Shown: piece after piece, positions 1 through 10,494 of the stretch
How positions within the stretch are numbered: the stretch's first letter is position 1
Layout: each line of letters opens with the position of its first letter
Assembly (NCBI GenBank): GCA_964445085.1
Contig: CAYUJV010000058.1
Location: forward strand, 1 to 17,582
Length of the DNA stretch: 17,582 nt
Source of the DNA: Thiobacter sp964445085
GTDB taxonomy: Bacteria; Pseudomonadota; Gammaproteobacteria; Burkholderiales; Thiobacteraceae
Direction: 5' to 3'
Notes under the pieces: model-generated
Databases searched by the model: none
Told to the model about the DNA's origin: nothing
The model's input: the letters and a program-made list of their open reading frames with translations, nothing else
Position numbers and translations under genes: made by a program

Positions 1-506
1 ATGGAGTTCATGTAGTTGCCGTTGGCCTTGGCCTTGCACATGGTGATGTTCACGTGGTGGCGCGAGAACGACGAGGTCTTGACGCGGATGCCTTTCTCCA
101 GCGCTTCCTGGCCGAGGTAGGCGCCCCATTTCCAGGCGGCGACGATCACGTGCACCGACAGGTTCTTGGCCGAGATGCCCATGGCTTCCGAGCCGTAGAA
201 GGCCATCGGCCGCAGGTAGGCCGACTCCAGCTTGTTGTCGCGCACCGCGGCGAGCTGGGCCCGGGAGATCGTGTCCTTGTCGAAGGGCAGCTTCATGCCG
301 AGGATGTGGGCGGAGCGGAACAGGCGGTCGGTGTGCTCCTTGAGACGGAAGATCGCGGTGCCCTTGTCGGTCTTGTAGGCGCGCACGCCTTCGAACACGC
401 CCATGCCGTAGTGCAGGGTGTGGGTGAGCACATGGGTGGTCGCCTCGCGCCACGGCACCATCTTGCCGTCGTACCAGATCAACCCATCGCGGTCGGCCAT
501 CGACAT
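1..506 (-). CDS. ilvE: Branched-chain amino acid aminotransferase, 5' part (3' end outside window)
   Basis: PLP-dependent transaminase that interconverts Leu, Ile and Val with their 2-oxo acids, using glutamate/2-oxoglutarate; cytoplasmic. The first 168 codons are present and the gene leaves the window at position 1. Seen in the translation: an N-terminal DGLIWYDGKMVPW stretch, LHYGMGVFEGVRAY, the AWKWGAYLG segment, and AKANGNYMNS whose Lys160 aligns with the Schiff-base lysine of E. coli IlvE. The start is the ATG at 506-504, giving MSMADRDG, chosen because an AGGAG lies about 9 bases upstream; the ATG at 500-498 is an in-frame alternative. It follows glnE by 57 bases on the same strand with no terminator between, so co-transcription is likely. 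The family assignment is firm; the missing C-terminal half cannot be judged. Confidence 0.95.
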   Translation of the reverse strand, partial: MSMADRDGLIWYDGKMVPWREATTHVLTHTLHYGMGVFEGVRAYKTDKGTAIFRLKEHTDRLFRSAHILGMKLPFDKDTISRAQLAAVRDNKLESAYLRPMAFYGSEAMGISAKNLSVHVIVAAWKWGAYLGQEALEKGIRVKTSSFSRHHVNITMCKAKANGNYMNS

Positions 507-563
507 TTTTGCTTGCTCCTGGATGCTGAACGAAAGCGGCTATTCTAGCCTAATTTCAGCGGT

Positions 564-3233
564 TTAGCCGAGCAGACGCTGCCACAGGTCGATCACCGCG
601 GCGCGGTGCGCCGCCACTTCCTCCGGCTGAACCCGCGCATATTCGGCGCCGGCCATGCGCAGGTTGTGCTGGCGCCGGCGGTAGCTGCGGTAGGCCTGAT
701 GGACCCGGTCCGCCAGATCCGCGGGAACGAGTTGCGCCGCCGCCGCACGCCTGAGCAGGGCAAGGTTGCCCACGTTGTCCGCCAGCTCCGGATGATCGTG
801 GGCGTGGGCCAGCACCAGGTACTGCACCATGAATTCCACGTCGATGATGCCGCCGCGGTCGTGCTTGAGGTCGAACAGTTCGCTCCTGTTGGGGTGCGCG
901 TCGAGCATCTTCTGGCGCATGCCGACGATTTCCGCGCGCAGCCTGGTGAGGTCGCGCGGCCGGCAGATGATGTCGCGGCGGATCTGCTCGAACTGCCGGC
1001 CGACGTCCGCGTCCCCGGCCACGAAGCGGGCCCGGGTGAGCGCCTGGTGCTCCCACAGCCAGGCGTCTTTCTCCTGATACTGCCTGAAGGCCGCGATGGA
1101 ACTGACCATCAGCCCCGACGCCCCTTCCGGCCGCAGGCGCAGGTCGGTCTCGTACAGGGTGCCGGCCGGGGTGAGCGTGGTGAGCCAGGTGTTGATGCGC
1201 GCGGCGAGGCGGCCGTAGATCTCCTGCGCCTCCTCGGCCGGGTCGTCATAGAGGAAGATGATGTCCAGGTCGGAGGCATAGCCCATTTCCTTCCCGCCCA
1301 GCTTGCCGTAGCCGATGACGGCGAAGCGCGGCTGGTCGCGGTGGCGCCTGCCCAGCGCCAGCCAGCACAGGCGCAGCACTTCGGCCAGCAGCAGGTCGGC
1401 CAGCGCCGCCAGTTCGTCGGCCAGGGTTTCGATGGGCAGCACGCCCTCCAGGTCCTGGGCCAGGATGCGGAAGGTCCACGCATGCTTGAAGTTGCGCAGG
1501 GCGTCCATCTGCCGCTCGGGGTCGACCGCCTCGCCCAGCTGCGCGCGCAGCTCGCATGCGAGCGCGGGCCAGTCCGGCTTGGCAAGCAGGGTGCGCGGGT
1601 CGAGCAGTTCGTCCAGCAGCACCGGATGCCGGGTCAGATACTGCGCCGCCCAGGGGCTGGCGCTGCACACGCGCGCGACGTGTTTGAGGCTGTCCGGATA
1701 CTCCGTCAGCAGGGCGAGATAGGCGCTGCGGCGGGCCACGGTTTCGAGCAGGGTCAGCATCCGGTCCAGGGTTTGCTCCGGATTGGGGAAGCCCGCCGCA
1801 GTGCGCAGCATCAGGGGCACCAGCCGGTCGAAGCGGCCGCGGCTCGCCTCCGGCAGCGACTGGTAGCGCTGGCTGTCGCGCATGCGGGCGAGCAGATCGG
1901 CCACGGTTTCCGGCTGGGCATAGCCCAGGCCGCGCAGGCGTTCCAGGCTTTCTTCGCGCGCGATGCTGCCGAGCCAGATGGCGGACTCTTCTTCCATCGC
2001 GCCGCTCTCGTCCGCGAACACGTCCTCGAAGTAGGCCTCCACCCGGTCGCGATGGGCGTCGAGTGCCGCGCGCAGCGCAGTCCAGTCGGGCAGGCCCATG
2101 GCCTCGGCGATCAGCGCCTGATCGGCGGCGTTGGTGGGCAGCATCTGGGTCTGCGCATCCTCCAGGTATTGCAGCCGGTGTTCGAGGGTGCGCAGAAAGT
2201 GGTAGGCGGCGCGCAAATCCTGCACCGTCTGCGGCGGCAGCAGGCCGCGTTCCTCGATCAGGTCGAGGGCCGCGCGCGTGGGCCGCACCTGCAGGGCAGG
2301 CTCCTTCCCGCCGCGGATCAGCTGGAACACCTGGGCGATGAACTCGATTTCGCGGATGCCGCCGGGGCCGAGCTTGATGTTGTCCGCCAGCTCGCGCCGC
2401 GCGACTTCGCGCCGGATTTGCGCGTGCAGCGCACGCATGGCGGCGATGGCGTCGTAGTCCAGATATTTCCGGTAGACGAAGGGCCGCACCAGCTCCATCA
2501 AGCCGGCTTCGTCGCCGGTCAGGGCGCGGCCCTTGATCCAGGCGTAGCGCTCCCATTCCCGCCCCTGGGTGATGAAGTATTCCTCCAGCGCGGCAAAACT
2601 GGAGACGAACGGCCCGCTGTCGCCGTAGGGCCGCAGGCGGGTGTCGACGCGGAACACGTAGCCGTCCGGGGTCAGCTCGGACAGGGCCTGGGAGATTTTG
2701 CGCGAGAGCTGGGTGAAGTATTCGTGGTTGGAGATCCGGCGCGGCCCCGTGGTCTCGCCGTCCTCGGGATAGACGTAGATCAGGTCCACGTCGGAGGAGA
2801 CATTGAGCTCGCCGCCGCCGAGCTTGCCCATGGCGACGACGATGATCTGCTGCGCTGCGCCCGATTCCGCGCCGACGGGCTGGCCGTAGCTGTCGCCCAG
2901 CCAGCGGTGCAGGCGGGCGGCGGCCTGGACGATGGCCACCTCGGCCAGGGTGGTGACGGTGCGCACCACTTCGTCCAGATCCGCCAGGCCGGCCAGGTCG
3001 CGCGTCAACATCCGCAGGTAGACGCGCTTGCGCAGGATGCGCAGCGCGCGCTTGAGGGCGGCTTCGTCGGCGATTTCCTCGTCGGCGAGCAGCGCCTCCA
3101 TGGCTGCGCGGTCCCACGGCTGGTGCAGGGTGGCTTCCAGCCGGCCGCGCTGGGCGGGCTCGCTCTGGAGCAGGCGCTGGGCATAGCGGGAATGGCGCAG
3201 GGCGTGGTCGATGGGCTGGCTGCTGTCGCTCAT
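564..3233 (-). CDS. glnE: Bifunctional glutamine synthetase adenylyltransferase/adenylyl-removing enzyme
   Basis: Attaches AMP to, and removes it phosphorolytically from, a tyrosine of glutamine synthetase, so tuning ammonia assimilation in response to PII and glutamine. The 889-residue product has the two nucleotidyltransferase halves of the family: an N-terminal adenylyl-removase domain with GKLGGGELNVSSDVDL (Asp148, Asp150) and a C-terminal adenylyltransferase domain with GKLGGKEMGYASDLDI (Asp655, Asp657), joined by a helical regulatory region. The conserved DRGGIIDVEF segment is also present. It is slightly shorter than the 946-residue E. coli protein, with no obvious missing block. No good Shine-Dalgarno precedes the ATG at 3233, and no in-frame alternative start with a better one is evident. 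Divergent from acs; ilvE follows downstream. Confidence 0.97.
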   Translation of the reverse strand: MSDSSQPIDHALRHSRYAQRLLQSEPAQRGRLEATLHQPWDRAAMEALLADEEIADEAALKRALRILRKRVYLRMLTRDLAGLADLDEVVRTVTTLAEVAIVQAAARLHRWLGDSYGQPVGAESGAAQQIIVVAMGKLGGGELNVSSDVDLIYVYPEDGETTGPRRISNHEYFTQLSRKISQALSELTPDGYVFRVDTRLRPYGDSGPFVSSFAALEEYFITQGREWERYAWIKGRALTGDEAGLMELVRPFVYRKYLDYDAIAAMRALHAQIRREVARRELADNIKLGPGGIREIEFIAQVFQLIRGGKEPALQVRPTRAALDLIEERGLLPPQTVQDLRAAYHFLRTLEHRLQYLEDAQTQMLPTNAADQALIAEAMGLPDWTALRAALDAHRDRVEAYFEDVFADESGAMEEESAIWLGSIAREESLERLRGLGYAQPETVADLLARMRDSQRYQSLPEASRGRFDRLVPLMLRTAAGFPNPEQTLDRMLTLLETVARRSAYLALLTEYPDSLKHVARVCSASPWAAQYLTRHPVLLDELLDPRTLLAKPDWPALACELRAQLGEAVDPERQMDALRNFKHAWTFRILAQDLEGVLPIETLADELAALADLLLAEVLRLCWLALGRRHRDQPRFAVIGYGKLGGKEMGYASDLDIIFLYDDPAEEAQEIYGRLAARINTWLTTLTPAGTLYETDLRLRPEGASGLMVSSIAAFRQYQEKDAWLWEHQALTRARFVAGDADVGRQFEQIRRDIICRPRDLTRLRAEIVGMRQKMLDAHPNRSELFDLKHDRGGIIDVEFMVQYLVLAHAHDHPELADNVGNLALLRRAAAAQLVPADLADRVHQAYRSYRRRQHNLRMAGAEYARVQPEEVAAHRAAVIDLWQRLLG

Positions 3234-3336
3234 GGGGTGGAATACGGCCTTTCCACAGCGTGTTTTGGTAAGATAACGCGCTCGAAAACCCCCTCATCCT
3301 AACCTATCCCTGATAAAGAGTCCGCTGGAGGAACCC
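3234..3336. promoter_or_regulatory. Divergent glnE/acs intergenic region
   Basis: These 103 bases separate the starts of glnE (minus) and acs (plus) and must carry promoters for both. On the plus strand a weak -35/-10 pair, TTTCCA then GATAAC with a 16-base spacer near 3250-3277, is the best sigma-70-like candidate that I find for acs. The acs ribosome binding site GGAGG is clear, ending about six bases before the ATG at 3337. No convincing sigma-54 element or riboswitch was seen. The regulatory role is inferred from position; the exact promoters are uncertain. Confidence 0.45.
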
Positions 3337-5304
<1,968 letters not shown>

Positions 5305-5328
5305 GCGGCGGGAAGTTCCCGTGAACGG

Positions 5329-5375
5329 CCCCCGGGCCCCGAGGTCTCACCGGATTTCGGGGCTTGGGGGTTTTT
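5329..5375 (+). terminator. Rho-independent terminator of acs
   Basis: A 14-base-pair stem (5329-5342 with 5357-5370, including two G-U wobbles at 5334-5335 opposite 5364-5365) closes a 14-base loop and is followed directly by TTTTT at 5371-5375. It starts 24 bases after the acs stop codon. This is a classic intrinsic terminator and separates acs from the yhdP operon. Confidence 0.92.
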
Positions 5376-5425
5376 GATTCGTGCCGCCGGTCATCCCTGA
5401 CGATGCCGGCGCATGACGGGCGAAG

Positions 5426-8400
5426 ATGAAGGCGCTATCGGCAAAGGTGTACGTGTGGCTGCTGCGCGGCCTGGTGGGGCTCACGCTGCTCGGCATCGTG
5501 CTATTCGGCTCCGCCGTGCTTGTGCTGCGCTACTGGGTGCTGCCGGACATCGGGCAGTATCGGCAGGACATCGCGGCGGCCATCTCCAAGGCCTCCGGCC
5601 AGCGCGTCGCCATCGCCACCATCGCCGCCGACTGGCATGGCCTGCGGCCGCATCTGAGCCTGGGCGGGGTGGTGGTCTACGACCAGAAGGGCCAACCGGC
5701 GCTGAGCTTCGATCGCGTCGAGACGACCCTATCCTGGAAGACGCCCGTGGTGGGCGAAATCCGTCTCCACAAGCTGGAAATCCAGCGTCCCCGCCTTGCC
5801 ATCCGGCGCGAGGCCGACGGCCTGATCTACGTCTCGGACATCGCCATCAACCAGCCGGGCGCCCGCAGCGGCTTCGCCGACTGGCTCATGCGCCAGGAGG
5901 AAATCGTCGTCAGCCACGGCGAGGTGGAGTGGCAGGACAATCTGCGCCAGGCGCCGGTGCTGCCGCTCGCCGACGTCGGCTTCCGCCTCGACAACGGCTT
6001 CGCCGGGCGCCATCGCTTCGGCCTGGTGGCGACGCCGCCTTCTGCCCTGGCCTCCCGCCTCGACATCCGCGGCGACCTGCGCGGCCGGTCCCTGCACGAG
6101 CTCGCGACCTGGCGCGGCACGCTCTATGCCCGTCTCGACTACACCGACATCGCCGCCTGGCGACCGTGGGTGCAGTTCCCCTACCGGCTGACGCAGGGCA
6201 CCGGCGGCATGCAGGCGTGGCTGGAACTGGCCGAAGGCAAGCCGGTCGGCGTGACCGCCGACGTGCGCCTGGCCGGGGTGAAGACGCGGCTGGCGAAGAC
6301 CCTGCCCGAACTCGACTTGCGCGCGCTGAGCGGGCGCCTCGCGTGGCAACAGGTCGAGCGCGGCTTCCAGGTGGAAGCGCAGCGCCTGGCCGTGGCCGGG
6401 CCGGAGATCAGTTTCCCCGCTGCCAGCCTGTTTCTGAAGTACCAGGCGGGCGACGCCCGGCACGCCGAGCACGGGCAGTTGCGCGCGGAGGGCATCGCCC
6501 TCGAGCCCCTGATGCAGCTCAGCGCGCACCTGCCGCTGTCGCCGGCGCAGCGCCAGGTCCTGGCCGACGTCGAGCCGCGCGGCCAGTTCAAGCAGGCGAA
6601 CCTGAGCTGGGATGGGCCGCTGGAGGCGCCGACACGCTATGCGGCCAAGGCTTCCTTCGCCAACCTGGGCATGAAGCCGTACCGCAAGCTGCCGGGCTTC
6701 TCCAACGTGAGCGGCACCCTGGACCTGGACGCCAGCGGTGGCAGCGTCGTGCTGAGCGGCCGTTACTCGGTGTTCGACATGCCGCAGGTGTTCCGCTACC
6801 CGGTCGGCTTCGACAGCCTGGACGCGGCGGCCAACTGGCGGGTGCGCAACGGCCGGCTTGCGCTTTCCCTGACCAAGGCCAGCTTCGCCAACAGCGACGT
6901 GGCCGGCGCAGTGACGGGCAGTTACGCATCGACCGGCGACGGGCCCGGCCAGGTCGACCTGACCGGCAGCCTGAGCCGCGGCAACGCTCGTGCCGTGTAC
7001 CTCTATCTCCCGCGGGTGATCGGCGAGCACACCCACGACTGGCTGCGCGATGCGCTGACGTCGGGGACCGCCAGCGACGTGAAGCTGCGGCTCAAGGGCG
7101 ACCTCCGGCATTTCCCGTTTCCCGACGACCGGGACGGCGTGTTCCGGGTGACCCTGAAGGGCGAAGGCGCGACCATCGACTACGCGCCGGGCTGGCCGCC
7201 GATCGAGAACGTGGCGGCCACCCTGGACTTCCACGGCAAGCGCCTGGAGATCCTCTCCAACCAGGGCCTCATCTCCAACGTGCGCCTGCCGCGGGTCAAG
7301 GCCGTGATTCCGGACCTGCTGGCGCCGGAAGAGCTGCTGCAGATCGACGGCGAGGCGCAGGGCGCGACGGCGGATGTGCTGCGCTATGTGAACGCGAGCC
7401 CGGTCTCGGACTGGATCGGCCACTTCACCGGCGAGGCGGAGGCGGACGGGGCGGGGCGCCTCGCCCTGCGCCTGACGCTGCCTCTGCGCAAGATCGGCAC
7501 CACGCGTGTGAGCGGCAGCTACCAGTTCTTCAACAACACCCTGCGGCTGCGGCCCGACATACCCCAGCTGCAGCAGGTCAGCGGGCGCCTGGACTTCACC
7601 GAGAAGGGCGTGAGCTCGCCGCGCATCACCGCCAACGTCCTGGGCGGACCGGCGAGCGTGGCCATTGCCACCCTGGCGGACGGCTCGGTGCGGCTGACGG
7701 CGGCCGGCCGCCTCACCGCCCAAGGCCTGCGCGACGCCTATCCGGGTCCCGTCACCCAGGCGCTGCATGGCGCCACGAACTGGAGCCTGGGCGTGGGGCT
7801 GCGCAAGCAGCTCGCCAACCTGAGTTTCGCCACCGACCTGCAGGGTCTCGAATCCACGCTGCCGGCGCCCTTTGCCAAGCCGGCGGCGGACAGCCTTCCG
7901 CTGCGCATCGACCGGCGCATGACCGATGCCCAGAACGACAGCGTCAGCGTCCAGCTCGGCAGGATCGTCACCGCCCAGTTCGCGCGCCAGCTCGACACGG
8001 ACGGGATGCGCGTCCGCCAGGGCACGGTGCGCTTCGGCGCAGCGGCGCCGGCGCCCGCCCACGAGGGGGTGTGGGTGGACGGCGAGCTGGCCTACCTCGA
8101 CCTGGACGCCTGGCGCGCCCTGCTGCCCTCCGGTGACGGCGGCACGGCCGGGCTGCCGCTGTCCGGGGTGCATCTCAAGGCGGACGCGCTGGATTTCCTC
8201 GGCCGCCGCTTCAACCGCCTGCAGCTCAACGCCTGGGCCCAGGGGTCGGTCTGGCAGGCCACCATCGACGGCGACGAGATGGCGGGCGAGGCCTCCTGGC
8301 GCAGCAGCGACGGCGGCCGGGTCACCGCCCGCCTCAAGCGCCTGATCGTGCCGGAGCCGGCGCCCGCGCGCGGCGTGGCGCCCGGAGGAGGCCGCGACCT

Positions 8401-9244
8401 CGATCTGCCGGCGCTGGACGTGGTGGTGGACGATCTCGTGCTGCACAAGCTCAAGCTCGGCCGTCTGGAACTCGCCGCGGCGAAGCAGGCGAGCGACTGG
8501 CGCATCGACCGCCTGCGGGTGACCAACCCGGATGCGGCGTTCAATGCCACGGGGCTGTGGCAGAGCTGGCTGGCCCAGCCGGCGACGAAGCTCGACGTCG
8601 ATCTGGACGTGAAGGACGTCGGCAAGTTTCTCGGCCGCATGGGCTACCCGGACCGCATCCGGCGCGGCACGGCCAAGCTGAAGGGAAATCTGTCCTGGCG
8701 CGGCGGCCCGGCGTCGTTCAATCTGGCGACCCTGTCCGGCAATCTGCAGCTGGAAGCGCACAGCGGCCAATTCCTGAAGATCGAGCCCGGCATCGGTAAG
8801 CTGCTGGGGCTGCTCAGCCTGCAGTCCCTGCCGCGCCGGCTGACCCTGGATTTCCGCGACGTGTTCAGCGAGGGGTTCGCGTTTGATAACATAGCGGGTA
8901 ACACCGTGATCAATAACGGCATGCTTGCGACCAACGATTTCGTCATGCAGGGCCCGTCCGCGGTGGTGACCATGACCGGTGCGACCGATCTCGCCAAGGA
9001 GACGCAGAACCTGCGCGTGAAAGTCGTGCCCGGCGTCGGAGAGGGCGTGGCGGTTGCCGGGGCCTTTCTCGGCGGGCCGGTGGTCGGCGTGACCGCCCTG
9101 CTGCTGCAAAAATTGCTGAAGGACCCCGTCGGGCAGATGATTTCCTACGAATACCAAGTCACCGGCACCTGGGACAACCCGCAGGTCGTCAAGCTGGGCC
9201 AGCAGGCGCGGCAGACGCCGCCGGCCGAAGGCGCGGCGCCGTGA
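5426..9244 (+). CDS. yhdP: YhdP family AsmA-like/TamB-like envelope protein
   Basis: A very large inner-membrane-anchored periplasmic protein of 1272 residues, the expected size for the YhdP family. E. coli YhdP works with TamB and YdbH to move phospholipids from the inner to the outer membrane; that role is transferred here by family. One N-terminal transmembrane helix (about residues 15-34) follows a short Lys-containing cytoplasmic tail. The rest is a long series of beta-rich repeats (DUF3971 region in the middle, AsmA-like C-terminal region about 1000-1250), fitting a hydrophobic groove. The start at 5426 has only a weak purine-rich upstream sequence (GGGCGAAG). The stop TGA overlaps the GTG start of the next gene. 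In E. coli yhdP also sits directly before tldD, supporting the assignment. Confidence 0.93.
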   Translation: MKALSAKVYVWLLRGLVGLTLLGIVLFGSAVLVLRYWVLPDIGQYRQDIAAAISKASGQRVAIATIAADWHGLRPHLSLGGVVVYDQKGQPALSFDRVETTLSWKTPVVGEIRLHKLEIQRPRLAIRREADGLIYVSDIAINQPGARSGFADWLMRQEEIVVSHGEVEWQDNLRQAPVLPLADVGFRLDNGFAGRHRFGLVATPPSALASRLDIRGDLRGRSLHELATWRGTLYARLDYTDIAAWRPWVQFPYRLTQGTGGMQAWLELAEGKPVGVTADVRLAGVKTRLAKTLPELDLRALSGRLAWQQVERGFQVEAQRLAVAGPEISFPAASLFLKYQAGDARHAEHGQLRAEGIALEPLMQLSAHLPLSPAQRQVLADVEPRGQFKQANLSWDGPLEAPTRYAAKASFANLGMKPYRKLPGFSNVSGTLDLDASGGSVVLSGRYSVFDMPQVFRYPVGFDSLDAAANWRVRNGRLALSLTKASFANSDVAGAVTGSYASTGDGPGQVDLTGSLSRGNARAVYLYLPRVIGEHTHDWLRDALTSGTASDVKLRLKGDLRHFPFPDDRDGVFRVTLKGEGATIDYAPGWPPIENVAATLDFHGKRLEILSNQGLISNVRLPRVKAVIPDLLAPEELLQIDGEAQGATADVLRYVNASPVSDWIGHFTGEAEADGAGRLALRLTLPLRKIGTTRVSGSYQFFNNTLRLRPDIPQLQQVSGRLDFTEKGVSSPRITANVLGGPASVAIATLADGSVRLTAAGRLTAQGLRDAYPGPVTQALHGATNWSLGVGLRKQLANLSFATDLQGLESTLPAPFAKPAADSLPLRIDRRMTDAQNDSVSVQLGRIVTAQFARQLDTDGMRVRQGTVRFGAAAPAPAHEGVWVDGELAYLDLDAWRALLPSGDGGTAGLPLSGVHLKADALDFLGRRFNRLQLNAWAQGSVWQATIDGDEMAGEASWRSSDGGRVTARLKRLIVPEPAPARGVAPGGGRDLDLPALDVVVDDLVLHKLKLGRLELAAAKQASDWRIDRLRVTNPDAAFNATGLWQSWLAQPATKLDVDLDVKDVGKFLGRMGYPDRIRRGTAKLKGNLSWRGGPASFNLATLSGNLQLEAHSGQFLKIEPGIGKLLGLLSLQSLPRRLTLDFRDVFSEGFAFDNIAGNTVINNGMLATNDFVMQGPSAVVTMTGATDLAKETQNLRVKVVPGVGEGVAVAGAFLGGPVVGVTALLLQKLLKDPVGQMISYEYQVTGTWDNPQVVKLGQQARQTPPAEGAAP

Positions 9245-9567
9245 GACGCCTGCTGCTCGCGCTCCTGCTCTCGGCACCGCTGGCGGCCGCCGCCGAGGCC
9301 TACAGCGTGCCGGCGCAATTCTGGCTCGATGCCCGTTCCGGCGCGCGCGTCCTGGCCGAACCGGCGGTGAGCCAGGCGGTGCAGCGCTTCCTCGACCGGC
9401 CCGGCGCCAGGCTGGTGCTGCGCCACGCGCGTGGCGACGAGAGCACGGCGAATGCGGAGGAATTGCGCGGCTGGCTGATCGCGCTGGGCCTGGATGCCGG
9501 ACGCGTCGAACTCGCCGAGTCGGGCGGGGTCGATAGAACAGTGACCATTGAAATAATTTCCCAATGA
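9241..9567 (+). CDS. Small exported protein of unknown function, possibly OmpA-like fold
   Basis: 108 residues starting at a GTG whose bases overlap the yhdP stop (GTGA at 9241-9244); its own stop overlaps the next start (ATGA at 9564-9567), so it is translationally coupled on both sides. The N-terminus MRRLLLALLLSAPLAAAAEA is a clear signal peptide, with cleavage near residues 18-20, so the mature protein of about 88 residues is probably periplasmic. The middle, RLVLRHARGDESTANAEELR followed by GWLIALGLDAGRVEL, resembles the pattern of OmpA-like domains (an exposed strand, then a helix with R/xxWL and a GlDxxRv ending), but the peptidoglycan-binding Asp/Arg pair is not convincing. Function not recognised; the tight coupling suggests an envelope role beside YhdP. 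Confidence 0.75.
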   Translation: MRRLLLALLLSAPLAAAAEAYSVPAQFWLDARSGARVLAEPAVSQAVQRFLDRPGARLVLRHARGDESTANAEELRGWLIALGLDAGRVELAESGGVDRTVTIEIISQ

Positions 9568-10487
9568 CTTCAACCACCGACGTGAAACGAAAATCCATCA
9601 CCCCGAGCAAGGCGCCGTCCAGCTTTGCCAAGCGCAAGAGCCGGACCTCCTTCGCCAAGGCCGGCAAGACGCAGGCCGGCATCTTCAAGATTGCGGCGAT
9701 CCAGATGGCGTCCAGCCCGAGCGTGGCCGCCAACCTGGCGGAAGCGGAGCGGCTGATCGAAATGGCGGCGGAGCAGGGCGCGCGCCTGGTGGCCCTGCCG
9801 GAATACTTCGCGATCATGGGGCTGAAGGACACGGACAAGGTCGCGGTGCGCGAGGCCGAGGGCAAGGGGCCGATCCAGAAATTCCTCTCCGCCCAGGCGA
9901 AGAAGCACAAGATCTGGATCGTCGGCGGCTCGGTGCCGCTGGAATCGTCGGTGAAGAGCAAGGTGCGCAACAGCTGCCTGGTCTACGACGACAAGGGCAA
10001 GCAGGTGGCGCGCTACGACAAGATCCACCTGTTCAACCTGGACCTCGGCAACGAGCACTATCACGAGGACAAGACCATCGAACCGGGCAAGGAGGTGGTG
10101 ACGGTGGATACGCCCTTCGGCAAGCTCGGCCTGTCGATCTGCTATGACCTGCGCTTCCCGGAGCTGTACCGGGCCATGGGCGACGTGGACATCATCGTCG
10201 TGCCTTCGGCCTTCACCGAGACCACCGGCAAGGCCCACTGGGAGACGCTGATCCGCGCCCGCGCCATCGAGAACCTGGCCTATGTGCTGGCGCCGGCCCA
10301 GGGCGGCTACCACCTCTCGGGGCGCGAGACCCACGGCAACAGCATGATCGTCGACCCCTGGGGCGTGATCCTCGACCGCCTGCCGCGCGGTTCGGGCGTC
10401 GTGATCGCCGGCGTCAATCCGGCCTACCAGGCGAGCCGGCGCACCAGCCTGCCCGCATTGAAACACCGCACTTTGCACAAGTGCTGA
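9564..10487 (+). CDS. Carbon-nitrogen hydrolase (Nit1/Nit2-like amidase)
   Basis: 307-residue nitrilase-superfamily enzyme with the full Glu-Lys-Cys triad: Glu80 in LPEYF, Lys153 in YDKIHLF, Cys193 in CYDLRFPEL. These fit the Nit1/Nit2 branch, whose studied members hydrolyse deaminated glutathione or omega-amides; the exact substrate cannot be read from the sequence. The family core begins at KIAAIQM (42-48). The preceding ~40 residues are a Lys/Ser/Thr/Ala-rich extension not usual in the family. I keep the ATG at 9564 because it overlaps the previous stop (ATGA) and no better start lies between it and the core; GTG at 9582 is the only in-frame alternative and lacks a ribosome binding site. 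Placement between yhdP and tldD fits the usual betaproteobacterial order as I know it. Confidence 0.93.
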   Translation: MTSTTDVKRKSITPSKAPSSFAKRKSRTSFAKAGKTQAGIFKIAAIQMASSPSVAANLAEAERLIEMAAEQGARLVALPEYFAIMGLKDTDKVAVREAEGKGPIQKFLSAQAKKHKIWIVGGSVPLESSVKSKVRNSCLVYDDKGKQVARYDKIHLFNLDLGNEHYHEDKTIEPGKEVVTVDTPFGKLGLSICYDLRFPELYRAMGDVDIIVVPSAFTETTGKAHWETLIRARAIENLAYVLAPAQGGYHLSGRETHGNSMIVDPWGVILDRLPRGSGVVIAGVNPAYQASRRTSLPALKHRTLHKC

Positions 10488-10494
10488 GGACACC

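Noticed and set aside
606..3302. 898-codon open frame on the plus strand opposite glnE
   Set aside because: It is antisense to a clearly recognised gene, its translation shows no family motif and is rich in His/Gln/Arg/Gly as expected of a high-GC shadow frame.
5729..9970. 1413-codon open frame on the minus strand opposite yhdP and the nitrilase
   Set aside because: It covers several real genes in antisense, has no recognisable domain, and such long antisense frames are common at this GC content.
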